Assembly: GCA_019237315.1 (NCBI GenBank)
Contig: JAFAHG010000071.1
Location: forward strand, 1 to 32,506
DNA length: 32,506 bases
Direction of reading: 5' to 3'
Source: Actinomycetota bacterium
Lineage (GTDB): Bacteria > Actinomycetota > Thermoleophilia > Gaiellales > Gaiellaceae
Every line of letters starts with the position of its first letter. Position 1 is the first letter of the stretch. Below are positions 20,577 to 28,069 of the stretch, in pieces. The notes beneath the pieces were generated by a model. The model saw nothing but the letters and a program-made list of their open reading frames with translations. It ran no database searches and was not told the DNA's origin. Position numbers and translations under genes: made by a program.

Positions 20577-22030
20577 ACGCCCGTCTGCCGCGTCGCAACG
20601 GCGAGGTGGTACTGCACCGGCATGTACGTGCCGTGCAAGAGCTTCACCTCGATGTAGTACGTCCCGTAGACGGGGGCGGTGTACGCGATGCGCTGCTGCG
20701 ATCCGACCGCGAGCGCGCGGGCGGCTTCGTTCCGGAGCGGCGGGTGGCTGCCGTTCACGTCCTGCGTCCCGGGCTTCCAGAGCACGACCGTCGTCTGCGC
20801 GGCCTGCAACGGACTCAGTCGCACGAAGATGCGCTCGCCCTGCCGGAGGGCGATCGAGTAGACGTCGACCTGGTCGTCCCAGTAGTCGAGCGTGGCCGTG
20901 ATCGTGCGCGGCGGCCCGAAATGGATCGCCCAGGTGCCGGCGTTGTCGTTCGGCTCGTGCGCGTCGGCCGGCGGCAGCACGCCTTTCTCGAGCGCGGTGA
21001 CGGCCGCGGCGACGTCGAGGTAGCCCCAGCCGCTGAACGCGTCGCGGCCGCGGGTGCACAGCGAGCACCCGGTCGCAGGCGTCGCGTCTCGTGCCGTGCG
21101 CTCGAGCAGCCACGCGACCTGGTCGGGCCTCAGCGACGGGTCGACACCGAGGAGGAGCGCCGCCGCCGCCGAGACCTGCGGCGCTGCGAACGACGTGCCG
21201 ATCGCGTTGCGGAACTCGTACGGGCCGCAGTCCGAGTACGGGCCGTCGGGGCACGGGCCGCTCTTCGTGTCGAGCAGGTTGCGCGGCACCGTCGAGAAGA
21301 TCGCCGTCCCCGGCGCCACGAGATCGACGTACGCGGCGTCGCGGTTCGAGAACGTCGGCACGTCGCCGGTGCGGCCGTATGCGCCGACCCCGATCACGTG
21401 TGGTAGCGCCGCGGGATAGTCGGCGTAGCGCCACGGGGTCGACGGCGACTCCTCGCCGTTCCCGACCGCGGCAACGACGACCGCGCCGTGCGCGTATGCG
21501 TACTGCACGGCACCTTGCTCGAGCGCCGAGTACGTGTCGAGTTGCGGGTCTTCGGGGTCGCGCACGCCGCCGAGGCTCAGGTTGATGACGCGCGCGCCGT
21601 TGTCGACGGCCCAGCGGATCGCGTCGATCTCGCCCTGAAGCGACACGGAGCCGTCGGGCTTCACGACCTTCGCGACGAGGAGTTGTGCGTTGAACGCGAG
21701 ACCCGCGATACCGAGGCCATTCCCGGGGTCGGCCGCGATCTCGCCGGCGACGAAGGTGCCGTGGCCGTCGGAGTCGTGTTGCCACGACCCACCCACGAAG
21801 CTCTCGCCGCCGGCAATGCGTCCCGCGAACTCCGGGTGGCGGTAGTCGATGCCGGAGTCGACGATCGCAACCTTCACGGTCGCGAGCGGCGGCTGCGTCG
21901 CCCAGTAGCTCCACGCCTTGTCGGCGGCGAGGTACCACTGCTTCGCGACGAGCGGGTCCGTGCTGTCGAATGCAGCGGCGGGTCCGGCGCCGAGAAGCAC
22001 CGCGAGGGCGACGAGTGCGAGCGCTCTCAC
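20573..22030 (-). CDS. Secreted subtilisin-like serine protease (S8) with C-terminal PPC-like domain
   Basis: 485 residues from GTG 22030 (GTGA overlap with the upstream gene). Signal peptide is residues 1-20 (ALALVALAVLLGAGPAAA). The catalytic triad is complete: Asp58 (AIVDSGIDY), His90 (DGHGTFVAG) and Ser280 (GTSFAAPQ), with the oxyanion Asn in AAVGNG. A short pro-segment at most precedes the catalytic domain. From about residue 375 (AHEPNDNAGTW) the C-terminus resembles a pre-peptidase C-terminal beta-sandwich, ending QYHLAVATRQTGV. Two Cys pairs (GPC...DCG, GCSLC) may form disulfides. Co-transcription with a SpoIID-like protein suggests action at or outside the cell wall. Confidence 0.92.
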   Translation of the reverse strand: MRALALVALAVLLGAGPAAAFDSTDPLVAKQWYLAADKAWSYWATQPPLATVKVAIVDSGIDYRHPEFAGRIAGGESFVGGSWQHDSDGHGTFVAGEIAADPGNGLGIAGLAFNAQLLVAKVVKPDGSVSLQGEIDAIRWAVDNGARVINLSLGGVRDPEDPQLDTYSALEQGAVQYAYAHGAVVVAAVGNGEESPSTPWRYADYPAALPHVIGVGAYGRTGDVPTFSNRDAAYVDLVAPGTAIFSTVPRNLLDTKSGPCPDGPYSDCGPYEFRNAIGTSFAAPQVSAAAALLLGVDPSLRPDQVAWLLERTARDATPATGCSLCTRGRDAFSGWGYLDVAAAVTALEKGVLPPADAHEPNDNAGTWAIHFGPPRTITATLDYWDDQVDVYSIALRQGERIFVRLSPLQAAQTTVVLWKPGTQDVNGSHPPLRNEAARALAVGSQQRIAYTAPVYGTYYIEVKLLHGTYMPVQYHLAVATRQTGV

Positions 22031-23868
22031 GGAACCGAGAGGAGCGGCGAGACCCCCGGCGACAGGCCGTGCCCGGGTGCGCAGCGGATGCGGTACGAGC
22101 CGGTCGTCAGCTGCGCCGGAAGGGTGAACGCGCCGGTCGGGTCGGTCGTGCCGGTCGCGACCGTGCTCCAGCTCTTCCCCTCCTGGACCTGCAGCTGGAT
22201 CGCGGCGCCCGCCAGCAGCGGCTGCACGGTTCCCTGGACCGCGCCCGTGGCGACGGTCGCCTGGACGGCGGGGACAACGGTCGCCATCACGAGACCGGCG
22301 TGCAGGTTCGCGGCCGTCAACCGGTACTGCGTCGTCAGCTCGGGATCGACCGAGACCGAGAACGCGCCGCTCGAATCGGGCACCACCTGCTCGACGCTCT
22401 GCCACGTCCCGCCGGCGGGACGTTGTTCGAGGACGACGTCGTCGACGCCGCGCGCGATCCCCGTCAGCGTGACCGGGCTGCCGTACGTGACCGGCGCGGT
22501 CAGCGGGTCGAGCCCGAGCCAGCCGACGGTGAACCACGTCGAGCGCAGGCCGAGGGCGCTCCGCAGCTGTCCGCCCGTGACGACGACCTGCGACTCGGAG
22601 CCGATCGCCGTCACCTTGCCGACGCGTCCCGACGGGCTCGGCGCGGTCTGCAGGTCGAGCAGCTGCTGCCCCTTCAACCCGAGCACCTTCGCGACGACGT
22701 TCGCGTCGTAGAGGACCGGTCCCCAGTCGTGATAGGTCGCGTAGGTGTCGTACGGGTCCGGAACCGAGACGAGGTACGGGACGGCCTTGCCGAACGCCTC
22801 GGCGGCCGACACCGTGCGCCCGCCGGTGCTCGAGGAGAAGTACGTCGTCGCGATCGCGCCGTTGTACAGCACGACCTGGTGAATGGTGTCCTGCACCGCC
22901 TGGTCACCCTGCGGTGTCTCCGCCGCGATGCCGCCGTACACCTGGCTGCGCGTGTCGCCGTAGAGGTCGAAGTTGCTCGCGGTGACCACGGTGGTGAGTT
23001 GCGCCAGCGCATAGGAGCGCGCGGCGACGGCCTGCGCCATGAGCGCCTGGATCGGCCAGTTCGACGGCGACTCGGAGGGGACGACGCCCTGCAGGTAGAG
23101 CTCGACGCCGACGACGTTCACGACCTGCAGCTTGCCGTCGACGAGGATCACCTTCATGCGGCCGCGGTAAGCGCTCGTTCCGAGCTCGAGCGGTGACGTG
23201 CCGGCTTCGAAGACGAGCGGCGAGACGAGCTGCTGCCCGTTCACGAGAAGCGACGCGGGGACGACGAGCTCGCCCGCCGGCAGCGAGACGATCGTCCCCG
23301 CTCCGTCGACGACACGCCACGGCGCGGCGGACTGCAGCGTGACGCGCTTCTTGCCGTCGGCGAGGAGCACGCGCACCGTCGCACCCGGCGCGGTGCCGAG
23401 CGTGGTGCCCGGGTAGTAGTGCGCGAGGATCTTGTCGTACGTCCAGCCGTGTAGCGCGTAGCCGTACGCGCCCCACTGGCCCATGCCGACGCCGTGGCCC
23501 CAGCCGTGGCCGCTGAAGACGACGGTGCTCGCGGCGGTGCTCGTCGTCACGGCGGGAGGAGGCGGCGGAAGCGCCGTGGTCGTCGTCGTGCTCGCCGACG
23601 TCGTCGTGGGGGTCGTCGTGGTCGTCGCCACCGTCGTGACGAGCAGGGGCGCGGGCTTCACGGCGGTCGTCGTGGTGGCCGGCGCCGTCGTCGTCGTCGC
23701 CGCGAGCGTCGAGGTCGTCGACGACGTGGCGGCCGTCGTCGTGGTCGGGGTCGTCGACGAGGTCGTGGGGCCGTCGGCGAGCGTCGGCGAGGCAGCGCAT
23801 CCAAGCGCGAGAACCGCGAGTGCGGCAGGGAGACGCGCGCGCCGAAGCACCTCCGGCCACCGTAGCAA
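22027..23868 (-). CDS. SpoIID/LytB-domain cell-wall protein with Thr-rich stalk
   Basis: 613 residues from TTG 23868, preceded by AGGA four bases upstream. An N-terminal signal peptide (about 1-31) is followed by a Thr/Ser/Pro stalk (about 34-113) that puts the domain away from the membrane. The SpoIID region starts FSGHGWGHGVGMGQWGAYGYA and contains VELYLQGVVPSESPSNWPIQ and AQAVAARSYAL, including the Glu expected for lytic transglycosylase action, then FSSSTGGRTVSAAEAFG. The last about 150 residues look like two beta-sandwich repeats (YGSPVTLTGIARG; AVQGTVQPLLAGA). SpoIID enzymes cleave denuded glycan strands in spore formers; in actinobacteria the family occurs without sporulation and the role is less clear. 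Placed 18 bases after rmlB in the same operon. Confidence 0.9.
   Translation of the reverse strand: MLRWPEVLRRARLPAALAVLALGCAASPTLADGPTTSSTTPTTTTAATSSTTSTLAATTTTAPATTTTAVKPAPLLVTTVATTTTTPTTTSASTTTTTALPPPPPAVTTSTAASTVVFSGHGWGHGVGMGQWGAYGYALHGWTYDKILAHYYPGTTLGTAPGATVRVLLADGKKRVTLQSAAPWRVVDGAGTIVSLPAGELVVPASLLVNGQQLVSPLVFEAGTSPLELGTSAYRGRMKVILVDGKLQVVNVVGVELYLQGVVPSESPSNWPIQALMAQAVAARSYALAQLTTVVTASNFDLYGDTRSQVYGGIAAETPQGDQAVQDTIHQVVLYNGAIATTYFSSSTGGRTVSAAEAFGKAVPYLVSVPDPYDTYATYHDWGPVLYDANVVAKVLGLKGQQLLDLQTAPSPSGRVGKVTAIGSESQVVVTGGQLRSALGLRSTWFTVGWLGLDPLTAPVTYGSPVTLTGIARGVDDVVLEQRPAGGTWQSVEQVVPDSSGAFSVSVDPELTTQYRLTAANLHAGLVMATVVPAVQATVATGAVQGTVQPLLAGAAIQLQVQEGKSWSTVATGTTDPTGAFTLPAQLTTGSYRIRCAPGHGLSPGVSPLLSVP
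23566..23767 (-). repeat. ACG/ACC-rich tract encoding the Thr stalk of the SpoIID-like protein
   Basis: Minus-strand codons for Thr predominate, with Ser, Ala and Pro. Composition is very close to the Thr tracts in the M50 protease gene, although the proteins are unrelated. Confidence 0.65.
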
Positions 23869-23886
23869 CCGGTCCTGAAGACGCTG

Positions 23887-24879
23887 TTAGGGAGAAAGGC
23901 GGGCTGCGTACTGCTGCTCGTAGTAGGCGCGGTACTCGCCCGACTTGAGCGGCTCCCACCATTCGCGGTGCCCGCGGTACCAGGCGACCGTCTCCTCGAG
24001 GCCGCCGCCGTCGAACGAGTGCTTCGGGGACCAGCCGAGCGCGCGGAGCTTCGAGGAGTCGAGTGCGTAGCGGCGGTCGTGGCCGGGCCTGTCCGCGACG
24101 TGCTGGACGAGGTCGGGGTTCGCGCCCGTCAGGTCCAGGATGCGCCGGACGACGTCCATGTTCTCCCGTTCCTGACCGCTCACGTTGTAGATCTCGCCGG
24201 ACGCTCCCGCACGCAGGACGAGCTCGATCGCCGCACAGTGGTCCTCGACGTGCAGCCACTCGCGGCGCTGGCGTCCGTCGCCGTACACCGGCAGCGGCTG
24301 CCCGTCGAACGCGTTCGTGATGAAGAGCGGCAGGAACTTCTCCGGGTACTGATGCGAGCCGTACGTGTTCGCACCGCGCGTGATCAGGGCGTCGACGCCG
24401 AACGTGCGCACGTACGCGACGACCTGCAGGTCACCGCCGGCTTTCGACGCGGAGTACGGACTCGACGGACGGAGCGGAGACTCCTCCGTGCACGCGGGCG
24501 CACCAAGCGGAACGTCGCCGTACACCTCGTCGGTCGAGACGTGCACCATGCGCAGCTTGTTGTGGCGCGCGTGCTCGAGCAGCACCTGCGCTCCCATCAC
24601 GTCGGTGCGGATGAACTCCGCGGGCCCGAGGATCGACCGGTCGACGTGCGACTCCGCGGCGAAGTTGACTATCGCCTCGCAACCCGCGGCGGCTTCGGCG
24701 ACGGCGCGGGGGTCGGCGATGTCGCCCTGGTGGAACTCGTGCGCGACGTCCTCGAGGTTCGCGCGGTTCCCCGCGTAGGTCAGGCGGTCGAGGACGACCA
24801 CCTCCTCGCCCTGCGCGGCGAGCCGCCGCGCAAAGTGCGAGCCGATGAATCCGGCGCCGCCGGTGACCAGGATGCGCAT
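23887..24879 (-). CDS. rmlB: dTDP-glucose 4,6-dehydratase
   Basis: 330 residues, extended short-chain dehydrogenase fold. The NAD motif is VTGGAGFIGSHFARRL, followed by NFAAESHVDRSI. The catalytic block is STDEVYGDVPLG with the Tyr-x-x-x-Lys pair in PYSASKAGGD. NTYGSHQYPEKFLPLFI and the GDGRQRREWLHVEDHC substrate loop are characteristic of RmlB/RfbB. It makes dTDP-4-keto-6-deoxyglucose from dTDP-glucose, step 2 of dTDP-L-rhamnose synthesis. It starts 2 bases after the MBL-fold gene. The rml genes are split by two unrelated genes, in order A-C-D-x-x-B. Confidence 0.96.
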   Translation of the reverse strand: MRILVTGGAGFIGSHFARRLAAQGEEVVVLDRLTYAGNRANLEDVAHEFHQGDIADPRAVAEAAAGCEAIVNFAAESHVDRSILGPAEFIRTDVMGAQVLLEHARHNKLRMVHVSTDEVYGDVPLGAPACTEESPLRPSSPYSASKAGGDLQVVAYVRTFGVDALITRGANTYGSHQYPEKFLPLFITNAFDGQPLPVYGDGRQRREWLHVEDHCAAIELVLRAGASGEIYNVSGQERENMDVVRRILDLTGANPDLVQHVADRPGHDRRYALDSSKLRALGWSPKHSFDGGGLEETVAWYRGHREWWEPLKSGEYRAYYEQQYAARLSP

Positions 24880-24881
24880 GC

Positions 24882-25598
24882 CTACACCGTAACGACGAGC
24901 CCGTCGCGGGCGAGGTCGACGCCGTCCGCCGGAAGCTCCGCCGGGCGGTGGGTCACGAGGAGCCTCCTTGCGCCCGACCGCGCGAACGCCGCGAGGGCTT
25001 CGTCGAGCGCGAGGTGGCCGCGCAGCTCGCCGTCGAGACCGCCGCGCGCGAGCGTCGCCTCGCAGACGAAGAGGTCGGCATCACGGGCGGCCTCGGCGAG
25101 CGCCTCGCTCGGCCCCGAGTCGCCCGAGTACGAAAGCGTGCGATCGCCTTCGACGCGGAACGCATAGGCCTCGAGGCTGTAGTGCGGCACGCGCGTCGCG
25201 GTCACGGCGAGGCCGCCCGCCTCGAACGGCCTTCCGGGCTCGTACTCCGCGAGGTCGAACGTGCGCTCGAACATGTCGGGGAAGCCGAGCAATTCGCCGA
25301 AGTCCCGCAACGTCTCCCGCCCGCGCGGCGGGACGAACAACCGCGGCCGCCCGGGCGCCTCCTCGCGCTTCTCGAGGTACGACGCCCCCCACACCCACGG
25401 CACGAGGTCGCCCCAGTGGTCGAGGTGGAAGTGCGTGAGCGCGATCGCGTCGAGATCCGGCCAGATGCGGCCTTCGCGCAGCCGTGCGAGAACGCCGGGG
25501 CCGCAGTCGAGGAGCAACCGCTCGTCGACGAGGTACCCGGAGTGCGCGCCGCCGGGATTCGGCCAGGCCGGCGAGCAGCCGACGACGGTGAGCTTCAC
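24882..25598 (-). CDS. MBL-fold metallo-hydrolase (RNase Z / phosphodiesterase-like)
   Basis: 238 residues, GTG start directly abutting the previous stop. The metal site is THFHLDHWGDL (HxHxDH) with further ligands His in VPHYSLEA, Asp in YSGDSGPS and His in LLVTHRPAE. The start MKLTVVGCSPAWPNPGGAHSGYLV and LLLDCGPGVLARL are typical of the RNase Z/ElaC-like and class II cyclic-nucleotide-phosphodiesterase-like branch of the superfamily. It lacks the tRNA-binding exosite arm expected of true RNase Z. The neighbouring cyclic-nucleotide-binding protein makes a phosphodiesterase worth considering; the substrate is not determined. Confidence 0.88.
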   Translation of the reverse strand: MKLTVVGCSPAWPNPGGAHSGYLVDERLLLDCGPGVLARLREGRIWPDLDAIALTHFHLDHWGDLVPWVWGASYLEKREEAPGRPRLFVPPRGRETLRDFGELLGFPDMFERTFDLAEYEPGRPFEAGGLAVTATRVPHYSLEAYAFRVEGDRTLSYSGDSGPSEALAEAARDADLFVCEATLARGGLDGELRGHLALDEALAAFARSGARRLLVTHRPAELPADGVDLARDGLVVTV

Positions 25599-25997
25599 TC
25601 AGCGGCTGCTGAGGAGGCGGGCCATCGCCTGCAGCAGCTTCCAGGCGATCGTCCCGTTGCGTTCGACGATCGGCCGGAACGCCCACGACGTGATCCCGTA
25701 GCAGTGCAGCTCGGTCTCGGCGGTGACGGTCGCCGTGCGCGGCGCGTCGGCGATCAACGCGATCTCGCCGAAGTAGTCGCCGGGCCCGAGCGTGCGCACC
25801 TCGCCGCCGTCGACCGAGACCTTCGCGGTCCCCTCGGCGATGACGAAGAACCCGACGCCGCCCTCCCCCTGCGTGACGACCTCGTGGCCCGGCGCGAACG
25901 TGAACTCCTTGGTCGCCCCGGCGACGTCGCGGAGCTCGCCCTTGTCGAGGTCGCGGAAGAGATCGACCTTCGCGAGCAATTCGGTCGGCGCGGCCAT
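25599..25997 (-). CDS. Stand-alone cyclic nucleotide-binding domain protein
   Basis: 132 residues, a single CNB domain (PF00027 type) with no DNA-binding or kinase domain. The N-terminal helices are LLAKVDLFRDLDKGELRDVA. The beta-roll includes APGHEVVTQGEGGVGFFVIAEG. The phosphate-binding cassette is complete: FGEIALIADAPRTATVTA, with the Glu and Arg that hold the ribose and cyclic phosphate, so ligand binding is likely. ATG 25997 shares one base with the rmlD stop (TGATG), and the stop abuts the MBL gene start. It lies in the middle of the rhamnose operon, so it could couple a cNMP signal to envelope synthesis. Confidence 0.9.
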   Translation of the reverse strand: MAAPTELLAKVDLFRDLDKGELRDVAGATKEFTFAPGHEVVTQGEGGVGFFVIAEGTAKVSVDGGEVRTLGPGDYFGEIALIADAPRTATVTAETELHCYGITSWAFRPIVERNGTIAWKLLQAMARLLSSR

Positions 25998-26851
25998 CAC
26001 CCGTAGCCTAGAGCGTCGAGCGCGGCACGCAACCCTTCTCGCCAGTGCGGCAGCTCCGGCGCACCCTTCTCGCTCCGCAGAACCGAGTACGCGGGCCGAG
26101 GCGCCCGCGCGCCCCAATCGGCCGTCGTGATGCGCCGCACGCGACAGTCGACACCGGCCTCGGCGATGATCGCCTCGGCGAACTCGGCCCACGTGCACTC
26201 GCCGCCGGCGGCAACGTGGTAGACGCCGAACGGCAGCGCGAGGACGTCGCGCGTCGCGGCGGCGAGATGACCCACGTAGGTCGGACAGCCGCGCTGGTCG
26301 TCGACGACGCTCACCTCGTCGCGCTCGGCACCGAGGCGGAGCATCGTGCGCAGGAAGTTGTGACCGGTCGGCCCGAAGAGCCACGAGGAGCGGACGATCC
26401 ACGCGCTCGTCCCGGCCGCGCCCTCGCCGTGCAGCTTGCTCCGGCCGTACGCGCCGGCGGGATTCGGCGCGTCGGACTCGACGTACGGCTCGCGCTTCTG
26501 CCCGTCGAACACGTAGTCGGTCGAGTAGTAGACGAGCGGCGCGCCGAGCTCGGCCGCGTGCGCGGTTCCGCCGACGTTGACGGCGGCCGCGGCCTGCGGG
26601 TCGTCCTCTGCGCCGTCGACGTCGGTCCACGCGGCGGCGTGCAGGACGAGGTCGCACGCGAGGTCCGTCGGCGGCGGCGCGGTCACGTCCCACTCGGCGC
26701 GCGTCAGCGCACGGGCTTCCGGGAACTCGGCGGCGAGCGCGCCTCCGAGCTGTCCGCCGGCGCCCGTGATCAGGACGCCGCGACCGAGTCCCGGGCCGAG
26801 AGGAGAGGCGATGTCGTGCTCCAGAGGTGGACGACGCGCGGGTCGTTCCAC
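25997..26851 (-). CDS. rmlD: dTDP-4-dehydrorhamnose reductase
   Basis: Short-chain reductase with VLITGAGGQLGGALAAEF, LHAAAWTDVDGAEDDP, YYSTDYVFDGQKREPYVE and the Tyr-x-x-x-Lys pair in GAYGRSKLHGE. SSWLFGPTGHNFL follows. It catalyses the last step of dTDP-L-rhamnose synthesis. The start is ambiguous. The coordinates use GTG 26851, the nearest standard start, which adds about 26 residues unlike the family and overlaps rmlC by 82 bases. The conserved N-terminus begins at 26773, where a CTG overlaps the rmlC stop as CTGA, mirroring the NTGA couplings of other genes here. A CTG start would give about 258 residues. Confidence 0.92.
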   Translation of the reverse strand: MERPARRPPLEHDIASPLGPGLGRGVLITGAGGQLGGALAAEFPEARALTRAEWDVTAPPPTDLACDLVLHAAAWTDVDGAEDDPQAAAAVNVGGTAHAAELGAPLVYYSTDYVFDGQKREPYVESDAPNPAGAYGRSKLHGEGAAGTSAWIVRSSWLFGPTGHNFLRTMLRLGAERDEVSVVDDQRGCPTYVGHLAAATRDVLALPFGVYHVAAGGECTWAEFAEAIIAEAGVDCRVRRITTADWGARAPRPAYSVLRSEKGAPELPHWREGLRAALDALGYG

Positions 26852-27303
26852 GGCACGCCGTGCTCGTCGGGGTCGCGCGGGTCGTACTCGGCGGTGACGA
26901 GGTAGCAGAAGAGGCAGTCCGTGAGCGCCTCGTAGCCGTGCGCGTGATGCCCCGGGACGTACAACGCGACGGGGTTGTCCTCGCCGATGTCCTCGGTGAA
27001 CGTCTCACCCGTCGTACGGTCGAGGACGACGACGCGCACCATCCCCGCCAGGCAGACGAAGACGTCGTCCTGCCCGCGCTCGTGGTAGTGGAGGCCGCGG
27101 ATCACGCCCTTGCGGGAACGCGAGAGGTTCACCTGCACGAACGGCTTCGGCAGCGCGCTTGCACGCGCGAGCTCGGCGAACCAGCCGCGATCGTCCTCGT
27201 GCAGCGCGAGCGGGATGCGGCGGACTATTTGTTGACTCCCGTCTCCTCGATCAGACGGCCGACCTCCGCGAGGTCGTCCCAGTGCTTCCCGCCGTCGCGC
27301 CAC
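26770..27303 (-). CDS. rmlC: dTDP-4-dehydrorhamnose 3,5-epimerase family protein
   Basis: A cupin-fold epimerase: HEDDRGWFAELARASALP, then VQVNLSRSRKGVIRGLHYH with the catalytic His. VALYVPGHHAHGYEAL follows, then FCYLVTAEYDP with the conserved Tyr and the closing WNDPRV...LSARD. It acts on C3 and C5 of dTDP-4-keto-6-deoxyglucose. The start is unclear. The coordinates use GTG 27303, which lies inside rmlA and adds about 25 non-conserved residues. The conserved part begins about 27228, where no ATG, GTG or TTG exists, but an ATA overlaps the rmlA stop as ATAG. From there it would be 152 residues, on the short side for RmlC, so a FdtA-like relative is possible. Confidence 0.88.
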   Translation of the reverse strand: MARRREALGRPRGGRPSDRGDGSQQIVRRIPLALHEDDRGWFAELARASALPKPFVQVNLSRSRKGVIRGLHYHERGQDDVFVCLAGMVRVVVLDRTTGETFTEDIGEDNPVALYVPGHHAHGYEALTDCLFCYLVTAEYDPRDPDEHGVPWNDPRVVHLWSTTSPLLSARDSVAAS

Positions 27304-27992
27304 CAGCCTTCGACGCGGCGCACGTCGAGCTGGCCGCGGCGTGCGAACTCGCGGTTCACGTCGGTGATCTCGAGCTCGCCGCGGCTCGAGGGCGCGAGCG
27401 CCGCGATGATGTCGAACACCTCCGGCGGGTAGCAGTAGAGACCGACCACGGCGTCGTTCGACGGCGGCCGCTCGTAGCGCGTGTCGACGACGCCCGCCTT
27501 CTCGACGATGTCGCTCACGTGTCCCGCGTCGTCGTACTCGACGACGCCGAAGTTCTCGGGATCGGGCACGTCCTTCACGAACACGAGCGCGCCGTCCTGC
27601 CAGCCCGCGACCGCATCCGCCTGCGCGTACTCGAAGAGGTTGTCGCCGAGACACACGACGAGGCGGTCGTCGTGCGCGAAGCTGCTCGCCATGCCGACGA
27701 CCTGCGCGATGCCGCCGGCCTCGACCTGCACCTTGTAGGTGAGGTCGAGGTCGAACAGCGTCTCGCCGCCGCTGCGCGCGACGACGTGACCGTTCCCGAG
27801 CAGGTCGATGAAGTCCCCCGCATGCTGCTTTCCGGTGACGAGCAGCACCTCGCGCACGCCGAGCCGCTGCAGCAGCTGCAGGGGGTAATAGACCATCGGC
27901 CAGCGGCCGACCGGCAGCAGGTGCTTGTTGGTGACGCGCGTCAGCTCCTCGAGCCGGGTCGCCGTCCCGCCCGCGCAGATCAGGCCTTTCAT
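27225..27992 (-). CDS. rmlA: Glucose-1-phosphate thymidylyltransferase
   Basis: 255 residues, single nucleotidyltransferase domain. The N-terminal pyrophosphorylase motif reads MKGLICAGGTATRLEELT; the usual GxGTRL is GTATRL here, so one Gly is Ala. NKHLLPVGRWPMVYYPL, LVVCLGDNLFE and NFGVVEYDD are diagnostic of RmlA-type enzymes; the C-terminal RGELEITDVNREF and WRDGGKHWDDLAEV follow. It makes dTDP-glucose from dTTP and glucose-1-phosphate, the first step of the rhamnose route and usually feedback-inhibited by dTDP-rhamnose. First gene of the operon; TAGCAT lies 10 bases before the ATG, without a Shine-Dalgarno. Confidence 0.94.
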   Translation of the reverse strand: MKGLICAGGTATRLEELTRVTNKHLLPVGRWPMVYYPLQLLQRLGVREVLLVTGKQHAGDFIDLLGNGHVVARSGGETLFDLDLTYKVQVEAGGIAQVVGMASSFAHDDRLVVCLGDNLFEYAQADAVAGWQDGALVFVKDVPDPENFGVVEYDDAGHVSDIVEKAGVVDTRYERPPSNDAVVGLYCYPPEVFDIIAALAPSSRGELEITDVNREFARRGQLDVRRVEGWWRDGGKHWDDLAEVGRLIEETGVNK

Positions 27993-28002
27993 CCCGCGCG
28001 GG

Positions 28003-28008
28003 ATGCTA
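28003..28008 (-). promoter_or_regulatory. Putative -10 element of the rml operon
   Basis: TAGCAT on the minus strand, 10 bases before the rmlA ATG. The intervening CCCGCGCGGG is a perfect palindrome. It lies in the 77-base gap after the MMPL gene. Confidence 0.4.
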
Positions 28009-28069
28009 GACGGGCGCCGTCAGTGGGGCAGGACGAGGACGAGCGTCGTGAGCGTGCCGGGGAACCGCA

